In this document: positions 37,320 to 51,647 of the stretch, in pieces
How positions within the stretch are numbered: position 1 is the first letter of the stretch
Layout of the letters: each line of letters starts with the position of its first letter
Assembly: GCA_030704615.1 (NCBI GenBank)
Contig: CM060734.1
Coordinates: forward strand, 32,814,042 to 32,878,041
DNA from: Takakia lepidozioides
Lineage: Eukaryota; Streptophyta; Takakiopsida; Takakiales; Takakiaceae
Direction of reading: 5' to 3'
DNA length: 64,000 nt
Translations under genes and position numbers: made by a program
The notes under the pieces: generated by a model
Databases searched by the model: none
Told to the model about the DNA's origin: nothing
The model's input: the letters and a program-made list of their open reading frames with translations, nothing else

Positions 37320-37797
37320 ATGTCCAAAGTTATCTTCTATGGGAAGTACAAGTTCCCATTGCACGCTGGAAGAGTAAACGTTTCAGAGGTACTGGGCCAC
37401 TTCCAAGCTTCGCATGTGCGCTGGATTGACTACGACGACGACGGTATTCCAACAACTCTGAGTACCCAAAGGGAGGGTGATATGACTTCGAGCGAGGACA
37501 CGTTTCGACCTTATGCAACGGTGGAGATAGAGATCGATGCACTGGCTGCACCTGCAGCAGCTACCTTTCCCATGTCCAAAGTTATCTTCCATGAGACTTC
37601 TTCTGGCAGGAAGTACAAGTTCCCATTGCACGCTGGAAGAGTAAACGTTTCAGAGGTACTGGGCCACTTCCAAGCTTCGCATGTGCGCTGGATTGACTAC
37701 TACGACGACGACGGTTTATGACTTTGAGCGAGGACACGTTTCCACCTTGTGAAACGGTGGAGATAGAGATCGATGCACTGGCTGCACCTGCAGCAGG
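37320..37797 (+). repeat. Recent 252-bp tandem duplication inside a reading frame
   Basis: The segment starting ATGTCCAAAGTTATCTTC at 37320 is repeated at 37572, with near identity through GAGGTACTGGGCCACTTCC and GGAGATAGAGATCGATGC. The encoded peptide HAGRVNVSEVLGHFQASHVR is identical in both. Copy 2 carries an extra 12 bp near its start, and its tail loses frame (stop after DDDG). The repeated unit ends in an acidic DYDDDG segment loosely reminiscent of PB1 domains. That resemblance is weak. Confidence 0.75.
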
Positions 37798-39697
37798 TAC
37801 CTTTCCCGCCCATCTGTGCTTAATCTTTCAATTCCTGCTTCTGTAGTAGAGACCTCTCAAAGGTCTGTCGGTATGTGACTGATTTCTTTTAAGCTGTTAG
37901 GCTCCTTGTGTGTTGATAGAGTGTGCTGTTTGCCACCTGAATATATTTAGATTAGTGCTTTCACCATTTGCAGGTGCTTAGGGTTGTTCTTTCCCGCACA
38001 ATTAAATCTTCCACCACCACTGTGCTTATTGCTGATTTGAGGATGTTGTTTGCAGATGAGATCAAGCAGTCACTTCATCAAACACTGCAACTTCTAAATC
38101 AACAGGTGGTCAAGCCAGGGATTGAGTCAATGAGTACTATTCCCACGAAGAAGCAGAAATATTTTGAATTTTGGCCCAGAAGCCTTGGCGCTTCACCTGG
38201 GGATCTTCGACCCCAGCGCCATGCGCTCGATTATACTCGTCCCTAAACGGAAAAGCTCAGGGGTAGGCGTTTCTCTGGTTGATGGTTCTCATCTACGGAA
38301 CCTGCTGAGGATGTCCTCCCTTCTGAAGAATGTAGGTTTGATATGGGTAAGTACGCCAGGGAAGAAGTTTGTTATGGCGATTTTGTTAAGCATACGATGT
38401 GAAAATCTGGGATGGACAGGGTTCATATTCTTGGGGACAGGGTTGCTGTCGCTCACTGGATGTGCATGCTCAGCCCTCATCACTGACATTCGAAGTTGAA
38501 CTGGATGTTGTTACAAAGAAGATATCAGGCAGCTTGGATGCAGTCTTTGTCCCTCCCAAAGCTGGAGAAACCTGTATAGTGGCTAGAATTGGATTATGCC
38601 CAGGCTAGGGGGAAGATCGCCACATTCCTAAAGAGTCAGTATGTGCGGAGTTGCTTGTAAGTATGAGGTTGTAAGTATGAGGTTGAGAAACCTGTCAAAA
38701 GTCGGGAACCACTGTATATAAGTGAGTCAAAGTATATTGTAAGGAAGAATCTGAAGATTGGAAAGAATGCCAATGAGCAATTTTTGGACAAGGTGGATGC
38801 CATTTGCACTGCTGGTGGGAGTAAGTTGGAGGTAGGAATCTATAACCTCAGTTTTTTCTCCTGTGTGCATAACCTGACACATCTTGCCGCCTGCAACTCA
38901 TGCATGCGGACTGTAGACCTGGATAGATATGGAGGCAACTTTTTGTAGAGGATCCTGGAAACCAGCATTGCAGTGGCGCCAAGGTAATGTCTCTAGATTG
39001 TTTCATTGGCTGACCGCCACGCAGAAAACCAACTAATTAGTCCTTTGTCTAAACATCCTGAGTACTGTCAGATCACTGGCACAATATCTGTTTTGATTTG
39101 TCTTAGTATTTGATCTACCGGAATGTCCTAGCAAATGTCTCCATATGTCGCGACCAATACATAAGCTTCTTGCTACTCAGTTGGATGGGGGGACACTTTT
39201 TTGTACCTCAAGTTTTGTAATTCAACCATGCCAGCCACTCAATCAAAAACCCTCACTCCACACACGAGTACCAAAACTCAAGGGGGACTATCACACTTGA
39301 CTGTCAGGATGATAGCCAGAGGAAAACATACAACAGCATGTTTTAAGTGATTGTTCAAGTTGGTGAAGGAAAAAATCTGACTACTTGTCCCACACTACTG
39401 CCTGCTCTGTTGCCATCAACTCCAAATCCCAACTGCTACAATATAATGTCTAACTAGAACTACAATTGAAAACCCCAGACTGTGCTCTGCCTGGTCTGGC
39501 CAAGAAGAGTTGGGGTGTGTGCTACATCAAGACGTTTCAATATGTTTGAGGTGCTACCAAATCGGTTGTATAGTCACCAAAATGAACCAGAAGACCCAAT
39601 ATGACTACAGAACTGTCATAAACCTCAATCCCCAAATGGCAAGAAAAAACAATGTGAAAGAGAGCCAGAGCCTGATGGCCATGACCAATGGACTGAG

Positions 39698-42476
<2,779 letters not shown>

Positions 42477-45400
42477 ATGGCCACTCTCCGGAGACTGGAA
42501 GGGAAAGTGGCGGTGGTGACTGCATCGACGCAGGGAATTGGGTATGGCATAGCCGAGCGTCTTGGCAAGGAAGGTGCCTCTGTTGTCATCTCCTCCCGGA
42601 AGCAGGTCTCTTTTAGGCTCAACCCACTTGCTTGCACGCTGACCCTAAGTGAATTCTAATTTTACTTGAATCATCTGTGTCTAATGGTGTTTGATTCCAA
42701 ACAATTCTAGTATTTGATGGATTGTTCTTCAGGAAAATTCCACCATCCGAGAACCAGGTCTTCTCTCCCCCTCCAATCCACCCAGACATCTACCTGCTTT
42801 CAATTTTCGGCATACTCGTAGGATTTATACGAGTTGAGGATGTTGTTTCTTGTAGCCAACCGTCACGGGAAATCGTCCATGGATACATCTCAAAGCTCGA
42901 TTGGTTTGGCGAGTTGATTCACTAATCTTGTCACTCCTCTTACCGGGATGACCCTCAAACCGAGACTTTGTAATTTGACAAAATGGGATGTCGATTCTCA
43001 TCTCCACTGCGGAGCTCAAAGATCGGACAAAGTACCTTAAATACTGTTGTCAAGTCCCAACCAATCAAAAATATTTCAAATGGTACCGAATCTTGAAAAG
43101 AGCCTTGTCCTCGATCTGAGAGTCGGCACACGTGTTTTGTAGCTCCTGATGATTGATTTTAAAAAACTGAAGGATTTAACGAAGAAGACCCTACACCTAC
43201 ATTTTCCTTATTGAATAGCAGCAAACGCCGTCCCCTGGAACTGGGAATAGATTTCCATAGTGCTTCGGATGTTAAGATTTTGCAGCAATTGCCACAGTGA
43301 TACTTGGCGGTATGCTTTGTGCAGAAAAATGTGGACGAGGCAGTCACGAAGCTGAAAGCCATGGGCATCGAAGCATATGGGCTGGCTTGCCATGTGTCCT
43401 TTGCTGATCAAAGAGCTAACCTTATGAAGAGCACTGTTGACGTAAGATAATCTCACACTTCCTCAGAGGCACATCATGCTAGAAAATACCATACAGATTG
43501 CACATTGCCTGCAGTAGTCACTTTGAAATCTGCTTGATTCTTGTGAGTTCAGTAAAAGTTAGAAGAAGAAGAAGAAGAAGAAGAAGAAGACTGGTGTCCG
43601 AGTGGTGCCAGGAAGAGTTATAATGCGTCCTCACATTGGCTGGTGCATCCTGTAGGAGGGCAATATTGAATGCTTATTTGCCAAGAGCTGGTGCATTGTT
43701 GTTGGTGGATGTTCTCCTGAATTGTCTTTCTCTCTCCCCCTTTGGGTGTGAAGCTTTGCTTAACAAGGGGACTATGCTTGCAGAAATATGGACGTATAGA
43801 CATTCTGGTTTCAAATGCTGCGGCCAACCCCTCTGTGGATCTTATCGTTGATATCTCAGAGGCAGCACTTGATAAGCTTTGGGAAGTCAATGTGAAGGCC
43901 TCGGTCCAGATTGTTCAGGTACATTCAGATTTGTGAGGCATGCCTGCAGTCCAGGAAGCCGGTTTTTACAGCCCCTTCAGATGGACTCTTTGTGTCCACC
44001 ATAGCTGAATGATCTGGGCATATTTCTCAGAAATCCAGGAAACAATAGCATTAAGCGACAATTCCTATACAGAATCATACTATTGGATGTGTTTGCAGGC
44101 AGCGGCACCCTACTTTTCAGATAATGCATCCATTATTTTCATCTCATCTACTGCAGCGTACACCCCCCAAAATGGCATGGCCATGTATGGTGTCACCAAG
44201 ACTGCCCTCCTCGGGCTTACCAAGGTGTGAAACTACATTCCACTCCTTTTCTTCAGTATAAGCTCAACAGCAAAGTAACATACCTAAAGTGTGTTCAACA
44301 CTATAGAGCTACTTCAGTCATAAATTCTGTTGGTAGCTAACTTTCGTTCACACATTTCATATTGGCCCACTGGAAGATTCTGCTATTATTGGATACAGTG
44401 TCTCCATCGTGTGTACTGCACTACACACTTTCATATCTTTCACTGATTAAGGTCAGCTCTCGGCTTGAAGTAGTCATACGCCTTCATTGGAAAGTCATTG
44501 GCTGTTATTGCCTGTCATTTTCCCTCACTCACTAGCTAACCTCTTCAATGAGGTGGTGCAACGGGGCTTTCCCACAGAGTGGACAAAGAGCATCATCCAC
44601 CCACTCTTCAAGAGCGGTGACAGGCTCGCACCGACCAACTATCGTACTATCATGGTGTCCTCGGTACTTGCTAAACTGTTTGGGGCAGTAGTGGCCATGG
44701 AACTGGATGATTTGGCTGAGTCCTCTCGCATTCGTGCTGAGGGACAGGCTGGTTTCCGTCGCAACAGATCCACTATTGACCACATCTTCACTCTTCAGGT
44801 TATGGTGGAAAGTGCACGCTATGACAAAAGAATGGTCTATGTTTGCTTCGTGGACTTTCACAAAGCCTTTGATTCAGTTCCTCGGGACCTTCTCTTCCAA
44901 CGGCTCCATAGAGTGGAAGTCCCTCCAGACATTCTTTGTGCCATCTCTTCTATGTATGAGATTGTCACTGGCATGGTCCACGTCGCTGGTGAATTCTCAG
45001 CCGATGTCCACAGCAACATTGGGGTCAAACAGGGCTGCCCCCTTTCACCTACCCTGTTCGGGATCTACATTGACGCTTTGGAGAATTACATATCAAAAAA
45101 CCATGGGGTTGGGGTACCATTGGATGGGGGACCAACGCAATCAGATCTCCTCTACGCTGATGATGTTGCCCTTTTGGCACTATCCCCAGTCTTCCTGCAA
45201 CGCCATCTCAAAATTTTGGAACAGTTCTGCAAAGACTATGGGATGCAAGTCAATCTTAGCAAGACCAAGATCATGGTCTTCAATGGCCAGGCTGATTGTA
45301 GATTCATCTTCAACCAGCAAGAAATTGAGATTGTGAAATCATACCGATACCTGGGTCTGGTTATCCACTCCCCCAAGTTTCACTTTGCAGCCACTGCCTT

Positions 45401-47448
45401 GGACAGATTAACTAAAGGTAAGGCGGCCTCCGTCCGCCTTCAGGCCAAATGCAAGCAAATACATCTGCGTCATCCCCCAACCAAAAAGTGGCTGTTTGAC
45501 ACTGTCGTCAGCCCTGCTACTATCTATGGTTGTGAGTTCTGGGCACCTGGTGTCCCTGTCTCCTGGTGGGAAAAGAATTTGGAGCCATTACAGTCATCTT
45601 TTCTCCAAGCAATGCTTGGCGCCAGGAGCACAACTCCATCTCAGATCCTAGGGGCAGAGTTCGCATGTGTACCATTGCAATCCGAGGCCCTCTTCCGGCT
45701 TACAATCTTTCTCCATCGATTACAGGCCCTTCCACCCAAGGGGCTCGTGGCAAGGGCCCTCACAACATCTATGAGGCTCAAAGCTGCAGGTTTCAGGAAC
45801 TCCTGGTATGCTCGAGTGGACAGTTTATTTCAACATAACAGACTTTCTACTGCTTTCCTATTACCAATGAATCCAGATGAGGTGGACATCACGTCCAGAC
45901 ATGACCGCAACAGACTCATTAGGAGAGAGCTTATGGAATTACATGTCCAGAGAACTTGGAAGCTACCCAATCTCACAACAAAGCTCCACTTCTATCGAGA
46001 GACATTCTTGGTGCTCCGCGACAATAGAATTTTGAGACCAAATTACCTTTCAGCATCCTTATCCCCTTCCCTCCTGAGGGCATTGGGGCGGTTCAGGGTG
46101 GGTTCCCACAACCTACGGATAGAGACTGGCAGATGGGAAAACCTGCAACGGGAGGACCGCCTATGTCCAGCTTGCATAGGGCGCAGCCAGGAAATCGAAA
46201 CTGAAGAACACTTCTTCTTCTACTGCCCTCTATACTACGAGATCCGTGGGAGATTCCATTGTTTATTCAGTGGAACCCAAACTCTCACTGATGTCTTCCA
46301 CTATGAGGATCAAAAATGCTTGGCAGCCTACCTGCACGAGGCCTTCACCCTTCGACATTCGTTAGAACATTAATTGTGGTTTCTGGACTTGTTCCTCTCT
46401 CATGTTTCCATTTTGTCCCATAAGCTCTATGAGCTTTCCGCGGACGTTATAAAGTACCATTTCATTTCATTTCATTTCACTTGTCGACGCATGCTCTGTT
46501 CCAACATTTCAGAACCGCACAAGAGCATGACCTTCTCTGGTAGTTCATTTGAGCTTGGACTGCAATAATGGTCGATTCCTTTGCATTCACTCACTCAGTT
46601 CTTACAAAATCCCTTGGGACTGTAAGGATCGATTACGAGTGAGAGTTGTTGTTCCTCCATGGTCAGGATAGGATGAAGCTCAAAACTGAAACAAGTTTGA
46701 AATCTCAGAATCTTTTCACATTGTGTTTTCCAAATTACTTGGGGCTGCTTGAAAGCTGTGCTTAATGGTCCAAAGCTGAAGAATGGATGCAATAAAGATC
46801 ATATCAGTGGCTCGGGCAAGCCATCGTCAGAGGGAAGACTTCGGCTGAGGCTTAACAAGAGTGCTTCCCCTTGCAGGTACTGGCCCCTGGCTGGGGGGGG
46901 GGGGGCTCTCTACTCCATCTTCGTCGTTTACTGGACTACCAGAAACACCCAAAACTAATCGAACAGGGTGTGGTGGTGGGCAGGCACTGGCAAGAGAGCT
47001 AGCACCTAAGGTGCGGGTTAATGGTGTGGCACCAGGCTTTGTGCCCACTCACTTCGCAGACTACCTCGTTAAAAATGATGCTGTGGTACTCTCCAGATTT
47101 CTTCATCTTTTTCCTCTGTGTGAGCGGTTCTCCAGTTTTGTTCTCTGTGGTTCTTGTGTCTGTTGGGCCTCCTGCATATGCAGTAAATTTCTTTCTACAG
47201 GCACACCAAAGGTAGATCCAACTAGTTGGGGAGGCTTTCTGTAAATGATTTCTCTGTTCACTCTTGGTTTCGTGTTTGTCTTGGTGGCTTAATCACAGCG
47301 CGAGGAGATTTTATCACAAACATTGCTGCATAGGTTGGGGACAACTGGTGACATGGCAGCTGCAGTGGCGTTTCTTGCCTCGGATGATGCTGCTTATATC
47401 ACAGGGGAAACCTTGGTAGTAGCAGGTGGTCTACCATCCAGGCTTTGA
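42477..47448 (+). CDS. Short-chain dehydrogenase/reductase, DHRS4-like, six exons
   Basis: NAD(P)H-dependent carbonyl/retinal-type reductase of the classical SDR family; plant members are usually annotated tropinone-reductase-like or DHRS4-like, often peroxisomal. Exons: 42477-42605, 43325-43441, 43784-43918, 44099-44224, 46984-47085, 47299-47448. All are phase 0 and total 252 residues. The cofactor loop TASTQGIG (15-22) replaces the usual TGxxxGIG with Ala at the second position, as in many DHRS4 relatives. NAAA, the catalytic serine in IFISSTAAY, and YGVTK with active-site Tyr/Lys are present. [15 protein letters not shown] and [21 protein letters not shown] close the fold. The last residues SRL form a PTS1-type peroxisomal signal. 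Intron 4 has been enlarged by a same-strand LINE, without touching exons. Very likely functional. Confidence 0.95.
43561..43590. repeat. (GAA)n microsatellite in SDR intron 2
   Basis: A run of about ten AGA/GAA triplets in the intron between SDR exons 2 and 3. Ordinary simple repeat. Confidence 0.9.
44487..46479 (+). mobile_element. 5'-truncated LINE (non-LTR retrotransposon) in SDR intron 4
   Basis: Reverse transcriptase of a non-LTR retrotransposon, open to the stop at 46373. RT motifs are in order: [79 protein letters not shown], and SKTKIMVF. The C-terminal half has a zinc-knuckle-like CPACIG ... EHFFFYC segment. The endonuclease and ORF1 are missing, so the copy was truncated near 44490-44520 on insertion. 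After the stop a short 3' UTR ends in (CATTT)n at 46458-46479, the simple-repeat tail seen in several LINE clades. The uninterrupted frame (about 620 codons) implies a young insertion. It lies in the same orientation as the host gene. A target-site duplication was not identified. Confidence 0.9.
46893..46905. repeat. 13-G homopolymer
   Basis: Thirteen consecutive G in intron 4 of the SDR gene, 3' of the LINE. Length is likely unreliable in the assembly. Confidence 0.85.
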
Positions 47449-49200
47449 GTTTGTGGAAGTCAAGGTTCAAACTTGTCCTTTTTCCAGGTAAAGATGCCAA
47501 GGTATCTAGCACCATGGAAATAATGGCAAATGAGGGCTGTAGACACCATTATTAGTCTTGGACAGCTGCAGAAGCTGGGATTGAATGTTTATCACAATAA
47601 GCACCAAAGTGGTGGGTGACATTGTAATGACCAGTGTTGGTCTGGTATCCATGTTTAAGGCGGGTATAAACCAGGTTCTAAGCATGGGTATCAAAGCCCT
47701 GACCCTACTGGTACGAACATGTGGCAATACCAGGCTTGGATTCGGGTGCCCCCAGTATGCCCTAAGCCTGGAAGTGCCCAGCTCCTAGCAGAGAGGTAAT
47801 GTGCGGCACCTACCTCTATTGCTACCAGGACGCATGTGGGCATGAATCCATGGTTAGGGTAGATTTCTTGTAGTGCAAATATGGGAGAAGCGATGTAGAG
47901 GATTGATGCAGGTAAGGCAATGAGGAGTTTGTTCAATTGCTTGCATTCAGCTCTGCACACTGAATTTCAAGCGTCGTTACTTACATTATCCCAAACATCT
48001 CGTTGTACTCATTGATGCGGTACCTGTAGATTTGAAGATTCTGCTCAAGCACTTACTCATACCAGCTGGTATCACAAAACTGTTAAAAGTGTCGACTGGT
48101 ATGACCAAATTCCACCACCAGACCAACACTGATAATGACCCATTATATCGACATATTACTAAAAACCATCATCATCATCAAACTGAGTTGGATTTGTACC
48201 ACTGGCAGAGGTAGATCCAGCAACATGCTGGAAGCTCTTGAAACTTGATGCACTAGCATATGCAATTTGGAAGGAGCATATTCTATGTGTGTACATGCCT
48301 GTCTTGCCTTCCTGACGAGTTACATGATCTTTCAAGGCATTCTCCCCGTTCCTTCATTCAGATCCTCCAACACATCAGCTCTCAACCTTATCCAATTTGT
48401 CTCTCATGGATCTGAAAATTGTTGCCACTGAGAACATTCCTGAGGGACTTGTTAGGGAAAAATAAACATAAATGAAAACATGGATGCTCGAAACAGCTGT
48501 AGTGCGAGTGATCATTCGAAGTACATAAAACGGTCGGGTGTGTATGTAAGATCTTTGCAGACAGTGGATGGGAACAGAGGAGCAGAGAGACAGAAGAAAA
48601 ACCCAGATGAAGTGGAGAGGCTCTCAATATTGACAGGAGTACAAATGGAAGAATGAACGAAAACAGACAGTCCTGAAGATCAGCGAGCCAGAGCAATTGA
48701 GAGGGAAAAAATGGCATGCGTGCACAGGGCAGGCTCTTGTACGGATTGTCAAACAGTATGAGGTCGACGTGTTCACATTACAGAGGTGCGTTTGGAGTAT
48801 CATGGATCAATAAATTGTTGCCATGGATATGCTCTTTCGTGCAATCTAGTGGCTATTATGTGTCCACCAGAGCATAAATTCAAGTAGGAGTCTGAAATCC
48901 ACCGAACATTAATGGGTCCATAAGTTATTGCGTCCAATGTGAATTACTAACTGATTCGAGATCTGGAATCTGACATCCAAAGCACCAGAGAAGCAGCAAA
49001 TCCAATGTTGAATTAATGATGCAAGAGAAGGAATAGTCGGCGACGAAAGTGGCCGCCTCTTAAGGCCATTGTGATGAGCCGGCGGCCATCTATGGCAAGA
49101 TGATATTAAGTAGCCGCAATGAACGTGGGGCCGTAGATGAGGTGTAGGTAGAGAAAACGTGAGACCGATCAAATCCCAGATGCACGTCCCGACACCTCAT
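47449..49200. other. 3' flank of SDR gene, no further gene recognised
   Basis: Downstream of the SDR stop. Short ORFs were checked on both strands and none shows a domain. A short CAT run lies near 48165-48180. Confidence 0.45.
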
Positions 49201-49230
49201 TATTGAACCTATGAATAATATTTTATCATT

Positions 49231-49318
49231 GGATGAAATAAGAGCCTTCGCGGATGAAACAGACGTATACTGGATGAGATTACTGCCCTAGTGGATGATT
49301 CAACTACCCTCATGGATA
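49231..49318 (+). repeat. Regular GGATGA array, about 20.5-bp period
   Basis: GGATGA occurs at 49231, 49252, 49272 and 49293, and GGATAA at 49313. Spacing is 21, 20, 21 and 20 bp, close to two helical turns. Sequence between the motifs is not conserved, so this is not an ordinary tandem repeat. It stands about 2.3 kb upstream of the CTD-like ORF and resembles a transposase-binding subterminal array or a protein-binding array. Confidence 0.7.
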
Positions 49319-49559
49319 AGCGCCGTCACGGGAACCCGCAATAATTCCAGGGTGTTCACTTTATGAAGGCGTCGGATTGCCGCGCCGTAACGATTTGGAC
49401 AAACTAGTGGAGTCCATTCATTACTGACAGTCATGTCGCATCATTGATTGTACCTACATAAATTTAGGGGTCCTCAGCGAACCGTTGGGAAACATCCCGC
49501 CTTTCATTCATTCATGCATCGAGGCCACAAACCGTCGGATGCGACATAACGCCGACGGT

Positions 49560-50220
49560 TGAGATCACAGGTGGTAAAGCATATAAGGAGGAGTGACCGA
49601 AAAGAGTCTCCTTTTGCATTCATTTGATACACACGGAAGCCCTATTCAATTTTGGACTCAAATAAGAGGTGCGAGAGAGAGCAACTGAGCGAGAGAGGCA
49701 GAGAGGTGGAGATCGAGGAAGCGAGAGAGTGAGAGATCGAGGGAGCATGAGTTGGAGTGAGTGTGGGTTTGAGCAATTCACTGTGTGCGGGGGAGTGTGA
49801 CAGAGTGAAAGGAGGGCAAAACAAGAGAGTACGCTATCTCGGAAGTTGTTGTGCGCACCCGAGTGAGAGAGCTCATCCAGCCCTGCAGGGAGGATCCTTG
49901 CCTGAAATGACATCAAGCAGGTAAAAAAAAAATTCTCGTCTTCTTCGTGCATGCAATGAGGGATTCTTCCGTGGGCTGCAGAGATTGTATGAACGTAGAA
50001 GTTGCATGCTTGCTTGATTGTTTGCTTGTTTGAGCGAATGATTGCTTGTTTTGATTTTTTGGATTCGTTGTTTTGATTTTAGGATTGATTCCATGGTTAA
50101 AGAGGTAGGATGGTCAATAGAAGGATTGGGAATTATGGAAGATTTCGGGATATGTACGCTTTCCTTGAAGAACAACTCCGGATTCGAGACATGAGAAATT
50201 CCGATCTCATAGGGATTGTT
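49560..50220 (+). promoter_or_regulatory. Possible promoter and purine-rich leader
   Basis: CATATAAGGAGGAG near 49578-49591 resembles a TATA box. It precedes a GAGA-rich stretch (49665-49830) such as is common in plant 5' leaders. The next long plus-strand ORF begins only at 51582, so any leader would be very long or spliced. Assignment is tentative. Confidence 0.3.
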
Positions 50221-50427
50221 TAGGTTTTGCAGCCTATGGTGTAGGCCTCAGTATAGGTACCATGACACAGTCCATTCACGCACGATCGCGTGTGAATTCA
50301 TTTTACCATGGATACCGAACTGTGTTTTTGGCTCGATTCGGTTATGCACATTATTTCCATGATCTGCATTACGTGCCTATCGAAATAGGGATTCCTGGTG
50401 ATTTCGTAATCCGTAGAGAAACCTCGC

Positions 50428-51647
50428 GCGATCGCCCGTGTTTATTTCAGTGATAGTATTGGGAAACATGGTTTAGTTAGGATTTGGAGCGAGGCCAGTA
50501 AGCACTTTCAGCAAGGGAATGGTCTGAACGAAGCACGCGCGATCGCGCGTGCTTCATTCAGTAAAAGTCGTCACCTACAGGAGCACTAACGAACAGTAGC
50601 TATTACCAAACTAGGTCGAAGAATTCATTCATTAGTAGGACAATAAACTCAGTGTTTTCAATTTTAAGGATTATGCAATTATTGAACCTTGCACAATCGC
50701 GCTAATTTGACTCCGTAGTTTACTGCATTGAATGAGAAATTGAAGATGTGATGCGAAAGAACAGTAGCTAATACCAAATTGTACATGGTCGAAGACAACA
50801 TTCATTAATAGGACAATAAACTCAGTGTTTTCAATTAAAGGGATTATGCAATGATTGAACCTTGCGCAATCGCGCGAATTTGACTCCGTAATAAACTGCA
50901 TTGGATGAGAAATTGAAGATGTGATGCGAAAGAATGCCCTGAAGAAGCACGCGCGATCGCGCGTGCTTCATTTTGTTGGTACTTGTATTCTATCGACCAC
51001 AACAATACCATTGATACCCAGATGATTAGATGACACATATGAGGATATGTCTAAGTGCATACTCAAAATTGTAAAGTGTTTCGGAAGACATTAGTTCACA
51101 TTATACAATGTCAATTAAAATCTTCCGTCGCACTTTATCTGTCTTGCCAAGCACACAGAGTATGATAATTCCTATATATGGTACAGTAGCTAATACCAAA
51201 CTGTACGGGGTCAAATAAATCATTCATTAGTACGACAGTAAACTCATTGTTTTCAATTTTAAGGATTGTGCAATTATTGAACCTTGGCAATAGCGCGAAT
51301 TTGACTTCTTCGTTTCAGTCTTATTCTAAATATAAATAAAAACGACTCCCAGCTAGATAATCCTCAATGTTCTCAATGTACTTTAATAGTCCTTCCGGTA
51401 GACTTCTCGCAGTGGGATGAAATTAGTTCATCTATGCCTCAACTCAATAACGCGCGATTGTTCTGATGTTCCTACCGCTCAGAAGAATTTTCTTGGGATA
51501 ATAGATGTCAGGATACTCTTATATGACTGAAAGAACAAAGTCATGTATTGATTCTGTTCGCCATGCTTAGCAACATCATCGTTGCTTACAATCGGATTTT
51601 ACGTTATTGGAGGGAAAATTGTGGACCAATTACGCGCGATCGCGCGT
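50428..51647. repeat. Family of GCGATCGC palindromes
   Basis: Intact GCGATCGC octamers: 50428-50435; inside a perfect 26-bp palindrome at 50530-50555; inside an identical 26-bp palindrome at 50944-50969; inside a 16-bp palindrome at 51632-51647. Decayed relatives are near 50283 (CACGATCGCGTG), 50691, 50866 and 51288. Two more intact copies are at 20348 and 20490. Palindrome arms vary between sites (GTGCTTC versus GTTC), so the core is the shared element. Confidence 0.85.
50593..51312 (+). repeat. Three copies of a ~170-bp repeat
   Basis: Copies begin ACAGTAGCTA at 50593, 50761 and 51183. The first two are in direct tandem (168-bp step) and the third is shorter (to about 51312). Shared blocks include CATTCATTAGTA, CTCAGTGTTTTCAATT, GGATTATGCAAT and ATTGAACCTTG. 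Each carries a decayed CGCGATCGCG core, namely CACAATCGCGC, CGCAATCGCGC or GGCAATAGCGC. The changes are largely CG to CA/TG, as expected after cytosine methylation and deamination. Confidence 0.8.

Larger units (their letters stand above)
36490..39697 (+). pseudogene. Unidentified, partly duplicated and probably decayed locus
   Basis: No family recognised. Coding-like stretches on the plus strand include VDLDGYGG ... NFLSRILEISICSGA near 36720-36900, a tandemly duplicated segment at 37320-37797, VLIADLRMLFADEIKQSLHQ near 38020-38080, and KNLKIGKNANEQFLDKVDAI near 38750-38815. The first is repeated near 38910-39000 as VDLDRYGG, where the following frame reads TAG (NFL then stop). Intron-like breaks cannot be joined into one clean model. 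The sections fit a multi-exon gene that has been duplicated and is decaying, or a distant gene whose exons I cannot order. Confidence 0.35.

Noticed and set aside
50530-50969. Cyanobacterial contamination, because GCGATCGC is the HIP1 octamer
   Set aside because: The surrounding sequence is AT-rich with repeats and the same motif occurs beside eukaryotic elements at 20.4 kb. No bacterial genes are present.
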